Assembly (NCBI GenBank): GCA_001970855.1
Contig: LSSN01003139.1
Location: 1 to 10,073, forward strand
Source of the DNA: Smittium culicis
Lineage: Eukaryota > Kickxellomycota > Harpellomycetes > Harpellales > Legeriomycetaceae
Length of the DNA: 10,073 nt
Reading direction: 5' to 3'
Shown here: in pieces, positions 1 through 9,366 of the stretch
Layout of the letters: each line of letters begins with the position of its first letter
Position numbering within the stretch: position 1 is the stretch's first letter
Made by a program: the position numbers and the translations under genes
The notes under the pieces: generated by a model
Databases searched by the model: none
What the model was told of the DNA's origin: nothing
Seen by the model: the letters and a program-made list of their open reading frames with translations, nothing else

Positions 1-1470
1 CAGCAAAATCTTTGTTTTATGAAGCTAGAAACTAAAATGGACTCTTATCAAAAGATCCTGATATACTCCATTTGACATTAGTTTTTTATTAATTTATGTT
101 AAATATATTAACTATTGCTATTTTCACTTAAATTATGAAATTCTTTTGAAAAGATAAAATTTTTTAATAGTTTTTTTATTTGCTAATTTTAATTATACCA
201 TTCATTAATTAAACCTGTTTCACTTTTTTATATATTTTCTACTATGATTTATAAAAAAAAATTAAAAAATTTGAGCAAAAAAAATCAATATAAAAAGCAT
301 CATTCCACATAATAATTTCATGTATATTATCATATATTCTATTAATAAAGATTTATATTTATTTAATTATAAAAATAATTATATTTTCGGATCTAATTTT
401 ATATGTATGAGAATTCCCTTTTCTCCACCTAGCTTTTGTGTATAATATAGGTTTTCACTAGGGATTTTTCTTTTGGGTTCGATTATTAATAAACAAACTG
501 AGAATGTTATTATTAGAAAATTATGATTTTTTTGTTAATTTTATTATTATTATGGTATTATTCTTTTCTATTTATAGAGGTCTTTCTTAAAGTTTATGTA
601 AGAATATTAGAATATAGATTTAAAATATAGTGATTAAAATAAAAAATAGATTTAAAAAGTATTAATATAAAGAAGCACCTCAAAATAAAAAAAATGTAAA
701 GAAGCTATATCCTTTGTAAAAAAAACTGCCCAAATTAATCATCATATTTTTTTTAGTATTAAATCAGATTTCTTTGAAATCAGATTTACTTTATTATTTC
801 TTTGTAGTTTATAGATATACTTATCTTTATTTGTCGTGATATTTATCTACGAAATATAGCATTAATTTATTTAAAAAGATAATTTATTTTTCTTAATTTA
901 AATATCAGAGTTCAAAAGACTCGGTTCGATAATTTAAATTTATTAAAAAAAAATAAATAAAGCATATCATAAAATTTATCATCTAATTCTATGCAATTTG
1001 ATAAACTTAAATAACTGTGGTTTTATTTATTTATGAAGGGTTTGAAAATTTCAAGAGATAAGTTTAAACATTTTATTTATATCTAATAATGAAGCTGGAT
1101 TTTCCGTTAGTTTATTTGTACTGAAAAAAAAAAAAACGGTCGTTTGATTTAATGGCTCATACCACAATACACCTAACAGATAAAATAAAAAATAAAAAAT
1201 CTATACTTGGTTTTTTAAAGCTATTTTGTAAATTTAGATCAAATTTGAGAATAGCTTACATAACAGTATACTTTATTTAATCTATAAAGCATCTATATTT
1301 TGTCCTATGTATTTAATGGCTATTTTAAATAGATAAGTATTTATTCAATATTAATTTTATTTTTACTTTACTTTACTTTAGTGATATTCACTGTAAAAAT
1401 TAATAGATACCAAAGAGGGGGAATTAATTAATATTATATTGTGTCGTGTATGTGATTATATATCTCAATG
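1..1470. other. AT-rich non-coding DNA, no gene seen
   Basis: This stretch is dominated by A and T runs, with stops frequent in all six frames and no recognisable protein or RNA motif. The only ordered features are short: an A/T-rich stretch of repeated AATAAA-like units near 1181-1200 and three tandem CTTTA units at 1366-1380. No tRNA-like cloverleaf was found. It is best read as intergenic or intronic DNA of an AT-rich eukaryote. Confidence 0.7.
1366..1380. repeat. (CTTTA)3 short tandem repeat
   Basis: Three perfect CTTTA units lie about 90 bases upstream of the ATT microsatellite. At this length the array may be chance in such AT-rich DNA, but it is a clear tandem structure. Confidence 0.6.
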
Positions 1471-1599
<129 letters not shown>

Positions 1600-2547
1600 G
1601 TAGCAGGGTAGCATTTTCTCATAATTAAAAACAGGCTATAAAAATTTTATGCAACTATTGATGAATTTTTATACTGACGAAATTTTTACTATTATTAACT
1701 ACGCATGATTATTGATTAATAGGTATTAGTTCAAAATCAAAAAATTAAGTTAGTACAGAAATTTAGGAATCTCTCGTAAAAAAAGGCATAAAAATCATTA
1801 TAACATTTAGCTTTTTAATTATTGAATGACATTTAACTGGGATAACATATCCAGCTGCTGCTTATAATAAATTCAATGCAAAATAATAAATATTTTACTA
1901 CAAATGGCCATGATTGGGATATAATAAAAAATAATTTTTTTTTTTTTGCTTTCTAAATTTAGAATTTAAATAATTAAAACAAAATATGTTCATATATATT
2001 CTAAGAATTAAATTTCCACTTTAATTTAATTTTTTTATTAGTTCAAACTGCATTGATGATTTTTTTGATCTTATTATCTTCTAATTTCATATAATAATAT
2101 TTAAATCTCGCTATAATATTTCTATTAAAATTAATGATATAATTTTTATAGGTTTTTTTGATTATCTTCAAATAATCGTTTCCGTAATGTTCATTGATTA
2201 ATCTCTGGTAAGTCTATACTATCTATCGAAAATTTTATAGCCTGAAAAATTCTTTTGAGAAAAAATAATTATATCAGAAACCTAAAAGTTTTTTTCTGAT
2301 TTATCTTTGATTTATCTGGAATTATTATCAAATTCCACTTTTATATGTTAAAAATAGAAATTTAACTAATACTTTGGATGTATTATGAGCCTATAATGGC
2401 TAATTTTTGGTTTAAATAAATATTAATAGGCAATTTTTTTTTATTGTGTCATCATTTACGTGATCACCTTAACAATGTAATTAATACACTTTCTTTTTCA
2501 TCGTTTAATAAACCAAAACCGGGAATGAAAAATTTTAGAGTCTTCTA
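1600..2547. other. AT-rich non-coding DNA, no gene seen
   Basis: No frame stays open for a meaningful distance and no motif is recognised. Homopolymer tracts are common, including a run of 13 T at 1935-1947. Composition resembles the flank on the left of the microsatellite. Confidence 0.65.
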
Positions 2548-2711
2548 ATGGGTTTTACTCATTTTTTTCAAAAAAAAATACTAAAGCTCGCTTTTTTTTT
2601 TTTTGTTTTTATTTTCGAGCCAACAATACTGTGTATTTTTCTTGCTTCCAAGAAGCTGCAAACAACGATCAACCAGAATATTCTCTTTATGATAACTTTT
2701 ACGTCTAACTT

Positions 2712-2927
2712 CTATGTATTATCCAATTTCTCAAAATTTTCGGCATTTAGTTCGACCTCCTTGACGCATCGTCTATAATACATCGCTTTCATTTCATCTA
2801 TGGTTTTAATGAATAAACTCATTTCTTTATGATATAGAATTTCTGTTTTATTTATACTAATTATAAAAATCACGAAGTTATATGCTCTTAATTTATTTAA
2901 ACCTAGGTTTCCTGCTAATAAATTCAA
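2712..2927 (-). other. Unrecognised 71-codon open stretch
   Basis: A minus-strand frame runs from an ATG at 2927 to a stop at 2712 without interruption. Its second half is rich in charged residues and contains NKTEILYHKEMSLFIK and MKAMYYRRCVKEVELNAENF, which look more protein-like than the surrounding translation. I recognise no family. A plus-strand frame (2548-2778) is also open over part of the same DNA but is mostly phenylalanine and leucine from T runs. The minus frame could be a lone exon, a decayed gene fragment, or chance; an ORF of this size is expected occasionally in 10 kb. No convincing splice site pair was identified. Confidence 0.2.
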
Positions 2928-3189
2928 TCCAAATAATAATAAAATCTATGGAATCAAAATTTTAAATTTTATTGTTTATTGAAAAACATTTTAGAAATCA
3001 TTCTTGATTTCAGGATTCTTTTTTTACATTTATTTCGCCATTTGCATATCCACAAATATTCTTATAGCTTCTAAATACGAAGCAATATACATGGTGCTAC
3101 TTCTCTGATTCTCTTTAGAGATAGAATTAACTCTTTATTATAGTCATCAGATATTTTCATCTTATGATATCAAGTATAATTTATAATAT

Positions 3190-3900
3190 TTTTATAATTT
3201 TTCATTGTTATATAGCTATTATTAAGAGTTCAGTATACCATATTAATATTTTAATTATGAGGATATAGACAAAATCATGAACCCATCTCTCTCCACTTTA
3301 TGCATTATTCGGAGCATTAAAATTCATTTGGACAGCAGTAGGATATTTTCTCATGGTTAAATCAATGATGAAATTCGTTCATAAACACTGGGTACTTGAT
3401 CTGATTCGATAAGCTGCATTTCAAAATCTGAGCGTTCTTTTTTGAATCAAATAGGTCCACGTCTTTGTAATGTGTTTTTTATCCAATTTAATAAATCTAT
3501 TCTTGTTAATTAACATTCTATCTGATATTTTAATCTTATAAGGGCATCTCCAAAGTATGTTTACGTAATTTAATAGGTTTCCTAGGCTCAGGAATTTGCC
3601 CTCAGTCAAAGTGGCAAGATTTTATCTGAATTATTTCATGCAATTTGAGGTATTTAGCTACTTTAGAATTATTGATAAACACCAGGAATTTATTTCATTT
3701 AGTTGAAAAAGCTTTATATATTAAAAAAGTAGGCGAAGTTTGGGTGCGTATAATATACTTAGAAACTTTTTTTAATTGATTTTAGGCGATAAATATATCG
3801 AATTCGTAAATCTGAGCGAAATTTTGAGCAAAATACTATCATCCAAGCGGTGATAGTATATTTTGTGAATATTTTTAGTTCTGGTAATTAAAACTAGAAA
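3190..3900 (-). pseudogene. Degraded coding-like stretch, unknown family
   Basis: On the minus strand a single frame (codons starting at coordinates divisible by 3) holds about 10 stops in roughly 240 codons. About 21 would be expected from base composition as I estimate it by hand. The least damaged part is an uninterrupted run at 3609-3421 that includes GKFLSLGNLLNYVNILWRCP and then a basic segment ending in KRTLRF. It is lysine-, isoleucine- and asparagine-rich with no cysteine/histidine cluster, signal peptide or clear membrane segment. I recognise no domain. It lies on the same strand as the DIRS-like element and could be a second element, an older insertion, or a dead host gene. The plus strand also has moderately open frames near 3290-3400, which weakens the case. 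Confidence 0.3.
3834..3858. repeat. Perfect 8-bp inverted repeat (hairpin)
   Basis: TACTATCA (3834-3841) and TGATAGTA (3851-3858) are exact reverse complements around the 9-base loop TCCAAGCGG. A-rich and T-rich flanks allow the stem to extend imperfectly. The loop is GC-richer than its surroundings. No function can be assigned. Confidence 0.5.
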
Positions 3901-4463
3901 AAAAAATTAGTTCAATAGTCTTTACTTACAAAATTCTGGATTTTGAATATTTAGTCTGCTTAGCTGAAATTTTGAATCAGGATATTTTTGGTTTCTTAAA
4001 CGAATTTTTTTATCATCATCTACAGTATCATTCTTAGAATTTACCAGAATTTAATGATAATATTAAAAAAAAATTTGAGCTATATTAATGAATGTATACA
4101 AGATTTACAATATTTTTATTAGTGAATTGTATTTAATACTAGTTATTTATCCTAAGATACCTAAGATTTCTTGAAAATAATTTAAACCAATGGTGAAAGA
4201 ATTATTCATTATGCCAAAATTTTACATATGGGATATTATAATGTAAGACAAACTAATTTTATCTTATAATTCAGTCATTAAAAACGATTTTATACTTTCG
4301 CTGTATTGTGAATTCTGTTAGCCTTGGAATATTCTATTATCAGAAGCTCATGTAGATATTCAGATATTATAATTACTTGATCCGTAGCCTACTATAGAAA
4401 CAGAAGAATTGACTTAAAAAAATTATAGAAATTTAGAAATAGTTCTAATTAGAAGGATTGGAG

Positions 4464-4485
4464 TTTGAATTCCTTCGAATTCAAA
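4464..4485. repeat. Perfect 9-bp inverted repeat with 4-base loop
   Basis: TTTGAATTC (4464-4472) and GAATTCAAA (4477-4485) pair perfectly around CTTC. This makes a compact hairpin on either strand. There is no T run on either side that would suggest a bacterial-type terminator, and the context is eukaryotic. It may be chance, or a remnant of a palindromic element end. Confidence 0.5.
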
Positions 4486-4774
4486 ATAAAAACAAGATGA
4501 ATCATTTTTTTATGGTTAACAAGCACATATATCCAAGAATATTATTGGTTTAAAGGTACAATTTAATCATTCCGATTAACAATCTGACATATTGATGCCA
4601 ATTATTGCAATTAAAACAAAAATTTCTCCAGAAAAATACTGGGTTTTCGGAGTTCTAAGACATGATATATATCTCCTATACTTTATAATACACTAAAAAT
4701 TTCACTTTAAAAACTGTAATGCATCTATTTTGCTTATTCAGGGACCCTAATTGAAAATCCAGTCATAAAATCCT

Positions 4775-5460
4775 TAGTTATTACTTTTCTCTCCCCTCTT
4801 TTTATTTTCTACTTGTAGTAACGAAAGTAGAGTGCCAAAGGCAGGGTTGATTATTGTAGCTGATGGATATCTCCAGACAGGGTTCTTATTCCTGAAGGTG
4901 ATCTTGAAAGCGCCCTTCATATTTTTTATTACAAAATTATTTTCATTTTATTGGCTCAGACTCACCGAAATTAGATACTTTCCATTTTCAGAGGAATAAT
5001 ATGTGTAGATCTACTGAGTATATGAATTTTCTTTTATGAAGAAATTTTCGGCTGGCCTTTTTTTCAACCGGGCCACCTAATTATTTTTTGACTCAGATTT
5101 ATATTAGCGTCAATACTGACCTGGTGCGGTTTGATAGATTTTTTTCTTATTAAGATTATAAAATGTAACTTGTTGGAACAGTTGGAAAATTTTCATATTT
5201 ATTTGGGTTTTGAATTTATTGATGATAAACATATCTGGAATAATTTTAGCCAAAACCTCTTTTTTGATTAGATGTTTGGCTTTTCACGCGACTAATTTTT
5301 TTTAATTACATAAAAGTATGTTGGGTAAATTTTTTTTTTTGGCTCTATTCTACGTGATCTCATGTCCTAATTCTGAAAATATCATCTTATTTTTCTATAC
5401 TATAATTAAATCTTTGTTTTTCTCGGGATCAAAAATATCGTAGTTTATATGTGATCTTAT
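4775..5460 (-). pseudogene. Degraded coding-like stretch, unknown family
   Basis: One minus-strand frame (codon starts divisible by 3) stays nearly open here. I count 5 stops in 160 codons over 5280-4801, against 13 in a neighbouring frame over the same lines. Sixty-one codons at about 5300-5115 have no stop and include KHLIKKEVLAKIIPDMFII. A second block at 4896-4837 reads FRNKNPVWRYPSATIINPAF, which has a protein-like mix of residues and more G+C than its flanks. The reading appears to continue after a one-base shift near 4780 with a segment containing VITKDFMTGFSIRV. I do not recognise the family and see no RT, integrase, transposase or polymerase signature. It is on the same strand as the DIRS-like element but beyond its recombinase end, so it may be a separate older element or a dead host gene. 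Confidence 0.4.
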
Positions 5461-6574
5461 ATGTACTTATTAAGATGCCTAAATACACGATTTAATGGAT
5501 TATAGATCAAATAAAGAGTTTTTTATGTCTTTTAAGTAGTCGAATGGTCCGTATCATTTAGCGGAGGAATTTTATATTTCATATACATCAATTTTTGATA
5601 CCAATAGATAATAATCTTTATTTAATCTTACGAAAAAGGATTTCTAAAGAAATATACATATATTTATGAGGTTGTTGATCAATAACCAAGAATTTTCTAT
5701 TCTCGTAAAAGGAAAACTAGCTTTCAAATGTGAATCGCTGAAATAAAGTTCCATTTAATACACTATTCGATCGAAAGAAAACTTTATTTTGACCTTTAAA
5801 AAAAAAAAAAAAAAGTCCATTATATTTCTCTAAAGGTCTTAATTATTTGGGAATATTTATCACCTATTTTTAATAAGATTTAATAATTATTATTTTCTAG
5901 GTTAATTTAGTCTATAAGTGTAAATAAGAGGGGGAAATAGATGAAAACGATAACTAGACATGTATATTTTAATTTATACGGAAAAAATTATATTTTGCCT
6001 GATTAAATTCTAAATTAAAAATTCTAAAAAAATTTGTTTTCACTGAAATTTGTAATTTCTATTTTTATTAGTAAAATTTTTTAAAAAATACACGTTTATC
6101 ATTTAACTCTTTCCCATCAGATAATATTTAAAAAAATAAATTTTATGATTCGTTTATGATTTATCAACTACTTTTTGATGTTCAAATAGTCCCTATACAA
6201 TTTTTGGTGTGCTTTTCAGGCCGTAATTCACTTTATTGGTAGATATAATTAGATTAAATTGATTTCCAAGAAAAATTAAGCTAGATTGAATGTAAAATAA
6301 AAAAATTATATAAAATCAGCACCAATTCTCTTTAGGTACCATTAGCCATTTTATAAGTTGTTTAGGTAAGAAGCGATTTTTTTGGTGTGTTAACGCGAAT
6401 GAGATCAATCTTTTATAGTGCTTCTTTCCCTCAAACAGTCGTCAAATATTCTTCACCGCATCTTTAACGGTCTAGACTGTTTTTCTGGACCAAAGGTTCC
6501 TTTAAAATTTGTGTGTTTGTAGATTTTAAAATTTCAGAAGCGACATGTTTTGGTATTTTACCATTTTTAGTTTC
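5461..6574 (-). other. No gene identified; scattered peptide-like fragments
   Basis: The stretch between the recombinase remnant and the unknown coding-like block has no sustained frame. Minus-strand fragments that look protein-like occur, for example KFLVIDQQPHKYMYISLE near 5697-5644 and SEILKSTNTQILKEPL near 6540-6490, but they sit in different frames and each could arise by chance. A run of 17 A lies at 5798-5814 on the plus strand. The non-coding 3' end of the DIRS-like element, with its terminal repeats, would be expected somewhere here but was not found. Confidence 0.3.
5798..5814. repeat. A17 homopolymer tract
   Basis: Seventeen consecutive A residues on the plus strand form the longest homopolymer in the window. 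On the minus strand it is a T run, so it is not in the orientation of a poly(A) tail for a minus-strand retroelement. It could be a poly(A) tail of a plus-strand insertion, but no such element is seen upstream. Confidence 0.8.
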
Positions 6575-7437
6575 GAATGTTAATTTTTAAAGGTATGTTA
6601 TGATTTAAAATCAGCATTCAATGACATTTATACAAGCTTTTTTTCTGCTAGATAAGCATTTGTGACTCAATTTCCTCTAATTTTATGCGCTGTTTCATTT
6701 AAACTATATTATACGATGTCGATTTTATACATCTAATAATGTTTTCATTTGATGCTAGTCTAATTGACTTAGTTTCGATGATAAATTATTATGTATTAGG
6801 GTATTTATTACATAGTTTTTTTCTCTTAATAAATATCTAGCGTTCTTATTGGAAAATTGTTTTTGTCTTCGTTAAATAAAGCTATCTAGATTGATTTAGA
6901 ATTTTTTTTTCTTTTGGTTATTGATGAACCACGGGTAAGTAAATTTTATGTCATCATTTTTTCTTATCTTTGATATTTTTGATTTCCTGAAATTCGCTAA
7001 TAGGGATCCATGAAATCGATAGAGTCAAAATAAAATCAGTTTTTCTGCATAAATTAATATATGAAAAGTTTTCTGCATCCACCCAAGAGCTAATATTTTC
7101 AAGTAATATTTTTATTTCTTAAATAGAAAAAATTTACATAGCCTTTCTATCCTGATATTCAGTTCCTAAATGAGATTTTTGATTCGACTATCATTGGTTC
7201 ATGGCTTACTGGTTTGGTATAGTGTCGGTAAAAACTCTTAATGCTAGTATTGCATACACAAAAACTAAATAAGGTTTTAATTTTAGCAATTCGAGGAAAT
7301 TTTTCAAGCTGATTGGATTAACTATTAATTTTTTAACAACGTTAATTTATGTCCATGATTTAAACTTTTTGAGGCATGACTCATAATTTTTTATGGCATT
7401 CGACCTTAATGATTCTTTTATAAATATTTGTGTGTCG
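6575..7437 (-). pseudogene. Degraded tyrosine recombinase of DIRS-type element
   Basis: This remnant corresponds to the recombinase that integrates circular DIRS cDNA. The N-terminal DNA-binding (SAM-like) domain is the clearest part: SLRSNAIKNYESCLKKFKSW (7412-7353) fits the usual tree of small/polar residues followed by Y..CL..F..W, and ALRVFTDTIPNQ (7244-7209) fits the conserved SAL-type helix. A candidate for the first catalytic arginine is in LLTRGSSI (6942-6919). NFPIRTLDIY (6858-6829) matches the C-P-V/I-R-T-L-D-x-Y segment of the catalytic domain, and one lost base there breaks the frame before LREKN. ADFKS, stop, HTF (6615-6595) resembles the A-x-W-x-S-x-x-T-F segment just before the nucleophile. 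The expected tyrosine codon seems to read AAC at 6581-6579. The H-x-x-R box is not recognisable. Length is close to the family's usual 300 or so residues. Confidence 0.7.
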
Positions 7438-7604
7438 ATAGATAGCTCACTATTAGCTTTTCCAATATTTTAAATACCTGTAATTCCTATTGGGGGTGTG
7501 ATTTTATCAATTATATTGGCAAAATTCAGAAATCCCTAATTTTAGTGGGTATTACTGCTGCTAAGATAATTTTGGTGTCACTAAAACATTTTTAATTTCT
7601 TAAT

Positions 7605-7673
7605 ATTTACTGTGGGTAATTCTGTGGGAAGTAACAGAGGAGGAAGGAGAGGTTGAATAAAAGGCATTTTTGG
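7605..7673 (-). pseudogene. Degraded RNase H-to-recombinase linker of DIRS-type element
   Basis: PKMPFIQPLLPPLLLPTELP followed by TVN lies in the same frame as the recombinase N-terminus. It fits the linker that many DIRS-like polyproteins carry between RNase H and recombinase, roughly W..Q.W.P.L..L......LP. The two tryptophans usual in this linker are not preserved in this copy. The frame continues to 7212 with several stops but no shift, which ties the linker to the recombinase block. Confidence 0.6.
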
Positions 7674-7852
7674 ACAGTGGTGAAATAAGGAATTCACTAT
7701 AAGCGATTAGTAATTCGGTACTTTGGCGAAGAATTTTTTCAGTTGGTGATTTATTGCAGATACGTAAACAACTACTTTTAATTACCTCAATATTTTGTTT
7801 ACTAAATAAATGAGAGCTTCAGGAGCATCTATTAACTTTTTTTTTTGAAGTT

Positions 7853-8387
7853 TCGGGATAAAAAATCGGCTATTGCATTTTTTACACCAGATATGTGTGT
7901 AATTTATTTCTTATATTTTGGGACATTGTTATTTCCTAATATTATTTGTCAGCTCCAATATTTTTCAGTTTTCTGCAGTTATAGCTCTCAAAGATATCGA
8001 CTTTGATTTAATTTCGATTTACATTCTGATCTCTTTGCTTTCCCATTATAATTTTTTAAACTTCAACGCGTATAAATGGTGTAGGATCCCTTTTAATTCG
8101 ATGATTATCGAATATTTGATAAGTTTATATAAATAATAATGACGTCATGCTACTTTATATTTCCTATCCTTCCCGGAAGCACCCGTTGATCCTGATACGA
8201 GCATGTTTGGTTATTCAGTATTTATCAAAATGTACGATAAATTCCATTGATTTATTTTATTTCCCGCACCAATGTAGGTCCTTCATAGTATTTTTTGACA
8301 GTGGATAAGAGGCTTTGTAGCTGTAACTGGATTTTTGGAGTGCCAAGAAATTTCTATTTACAGCTCCCTCGATTTTATTTCTGCTGG
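7853..8387 (-). pseudogene. Degraded RNase H domain of DIRS-type element
   Basis: RNase H removes the RNA template during cDNA synthesis. The connection region is visible as NKIEGAVNRNFLALQKS and then YPLSKNTMKDLHWC (about 8325-8266), matching the family's L(S/T)..A..DL.WW lead-in, with the second W changed to C. The first catalytic motif reads TGASGK at 8186-8169 where TDAS..GWG is expected; the aspartate codon has become GGT. The middle part (about 8160-7905) is badly decayed. The end is well kept: THISGVKNAIADFLSR at 7900-7853 is the diagnostic HIPG..N..AD.LSR motif and retains its aspartate (codon at 7867-7865). The three blocks sit in three different frames. Confidence 0.85.
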
Positions 8388-8389
8388 AC

Positions 8390-9059
8390 TTATTGCCGCT
8401 GCTCTGTAGAGAATAATAAGTTTAGGCCTATTGCCTGACTTGTTGCCGGTGGTCTATGTATTGCATTCCGAACATTTCTTGTGATTCTTTTTTCCAGTTC
8501 AGGGGTGAGACGAATAGTCATATGACCGTTTTTTAGAAAAATTCCAAGGTATTTGGTATCTATTCGAAATTGTGTCCGATTCATACAGGTTTATTGTGAA
8601 CCAATGTATTGATAAATTTTTTTTAGATATTATTATATTCCTTGAGCATTCCTTATACTATCTTCCTGACATTTAAATTTCTTCGATATAGAATACTGGA
8701 TATATTCTTATTTTTCTTAATGGATCTAGATCAGGTTTCATGATTTTTGTGAAGATTCTCGGTACCGTTGTAAGACCAAAGGCGATTTGAAGAAATTCGT
8801 ATATAGACCCTTTGTTAATGAATCAACGCATCTTTTTAGACTCTCTAAGTAAATTTATGTGATTTTAAGCTGATTTTATTTCCAATTTCGCCATGAAATC
8901 GGACGGTAAAATCAAGTCTCTGATTTTTTTTTGCTTCTTCCATCTTGAATCTCATTCCAGTATAAAACCGTAAAGTTTGACCATATCTAGGACAAGACAG
9001 ACATTGAAAGGCCCCCCTTTCCAAATTATAGGTGGTATATGTGGGGTATCGATATCTTG
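8390..9059 (-). pseudogene. Degraded reverse transcriptase of DIRS-type element
   Basis: One frame runs from 9059 to about 8560 with five in-frame stops. VLDMVKLYGFI (8993-8961) corresponds to the P-V-(I/L)-(N/D)-L..LN motif at the start of RT. FMAKLEIKSA (8897-8871) is motif A, expected as F..K.DL.DAY, with the catalytic aspartate read as glutamate and the tyrosine as a stop. YEFLQIAFGLTTVPRIFTK and the KP after it (8801-8733) are motif B in the DIRS form FGL..APR.FTK..KP, which separates this from Ty3/gypsy RTs (FGL.NAP..FQ). VFYIEEI (8693-8673) is motif C, expected YLDD or YIDD. After a frameshift near 8555-8565, the thumb/connection part KYLGIFLKNGHMTIRLTPEL lies in an intact run from an accidental ATG at 8584 to a stop at 8390. 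Confidence 0.92.
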
Positions 9060-9313
9060 AGCTACTTGAACTGCTCGTAATATCAAATATTATTGAGCCA
9101 CTTCTTGTGTTGATTGAGTAAGCTTTATTTTAATCATTTAATCCTTGTTCAGTGCTGGTGGAGGCTTGCGAGTAAATGGTATCATCTATCTATTTTTTTA
9201 GAAATTCTACACAAAATTTGTTTTTCACATGATTTTCCTAATAATTTTGATTCATTGATAGCAATTGGGTTATTTGCGGTGAATTTGTTGTTTTGACCTA
9301 CACTACTGGTCTC

Positions 9314-9366
9314 ATTAGTGTATTATTTTTTTATTATTTTTTTTTAACGGTTATTAGTGTATTATT
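9314..9366. repeat. 14-bp direct repeat, copies 39 bp apart
   Basis: The sequence ATTAGTGTATTATT occurs at 9314-9327 and again at 9353-9366 inside the gag-to-RT interval. The DNA between is T-rich with two runs of T. A small tandem duplication after the element died is a simple explanation, but a chance match in AT-rich DNA is possible. Confidence 0.5.

Noticed and set aside
2548..2778. Plus-strand 76-codon ORF with many phenylalanines
   Set aside because: The hydrophobic look comes from T runs; there is no recognisable topology or family, and it overlaps a more charged minus-strand frame.
5670..6930. Near-palindrome at 5670-5687 and an inverted 12-base match (TTGGTTATTGAT) at 6914-6925
   Set aside because: Considered as possible short inverted repeats of the DIRS-like element, but the match is short, AT-rich and placed inside the recombinase remnant.
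7918..8136. Plus-strand 72-codon ORF resembling a membrane protein
   Set aside because: It is antisense to the decayed RNase H domain; hydrophobic residues arise from reading A-rich coding DNA backwards.
8140..8147. TGACGTCA, a perfect cyclic-AMP response element palindrome
   Set aside because: It lies inside decayed RNase H coding DNA, away from any gene start, and a single 8-mer is not evidence of regulation.
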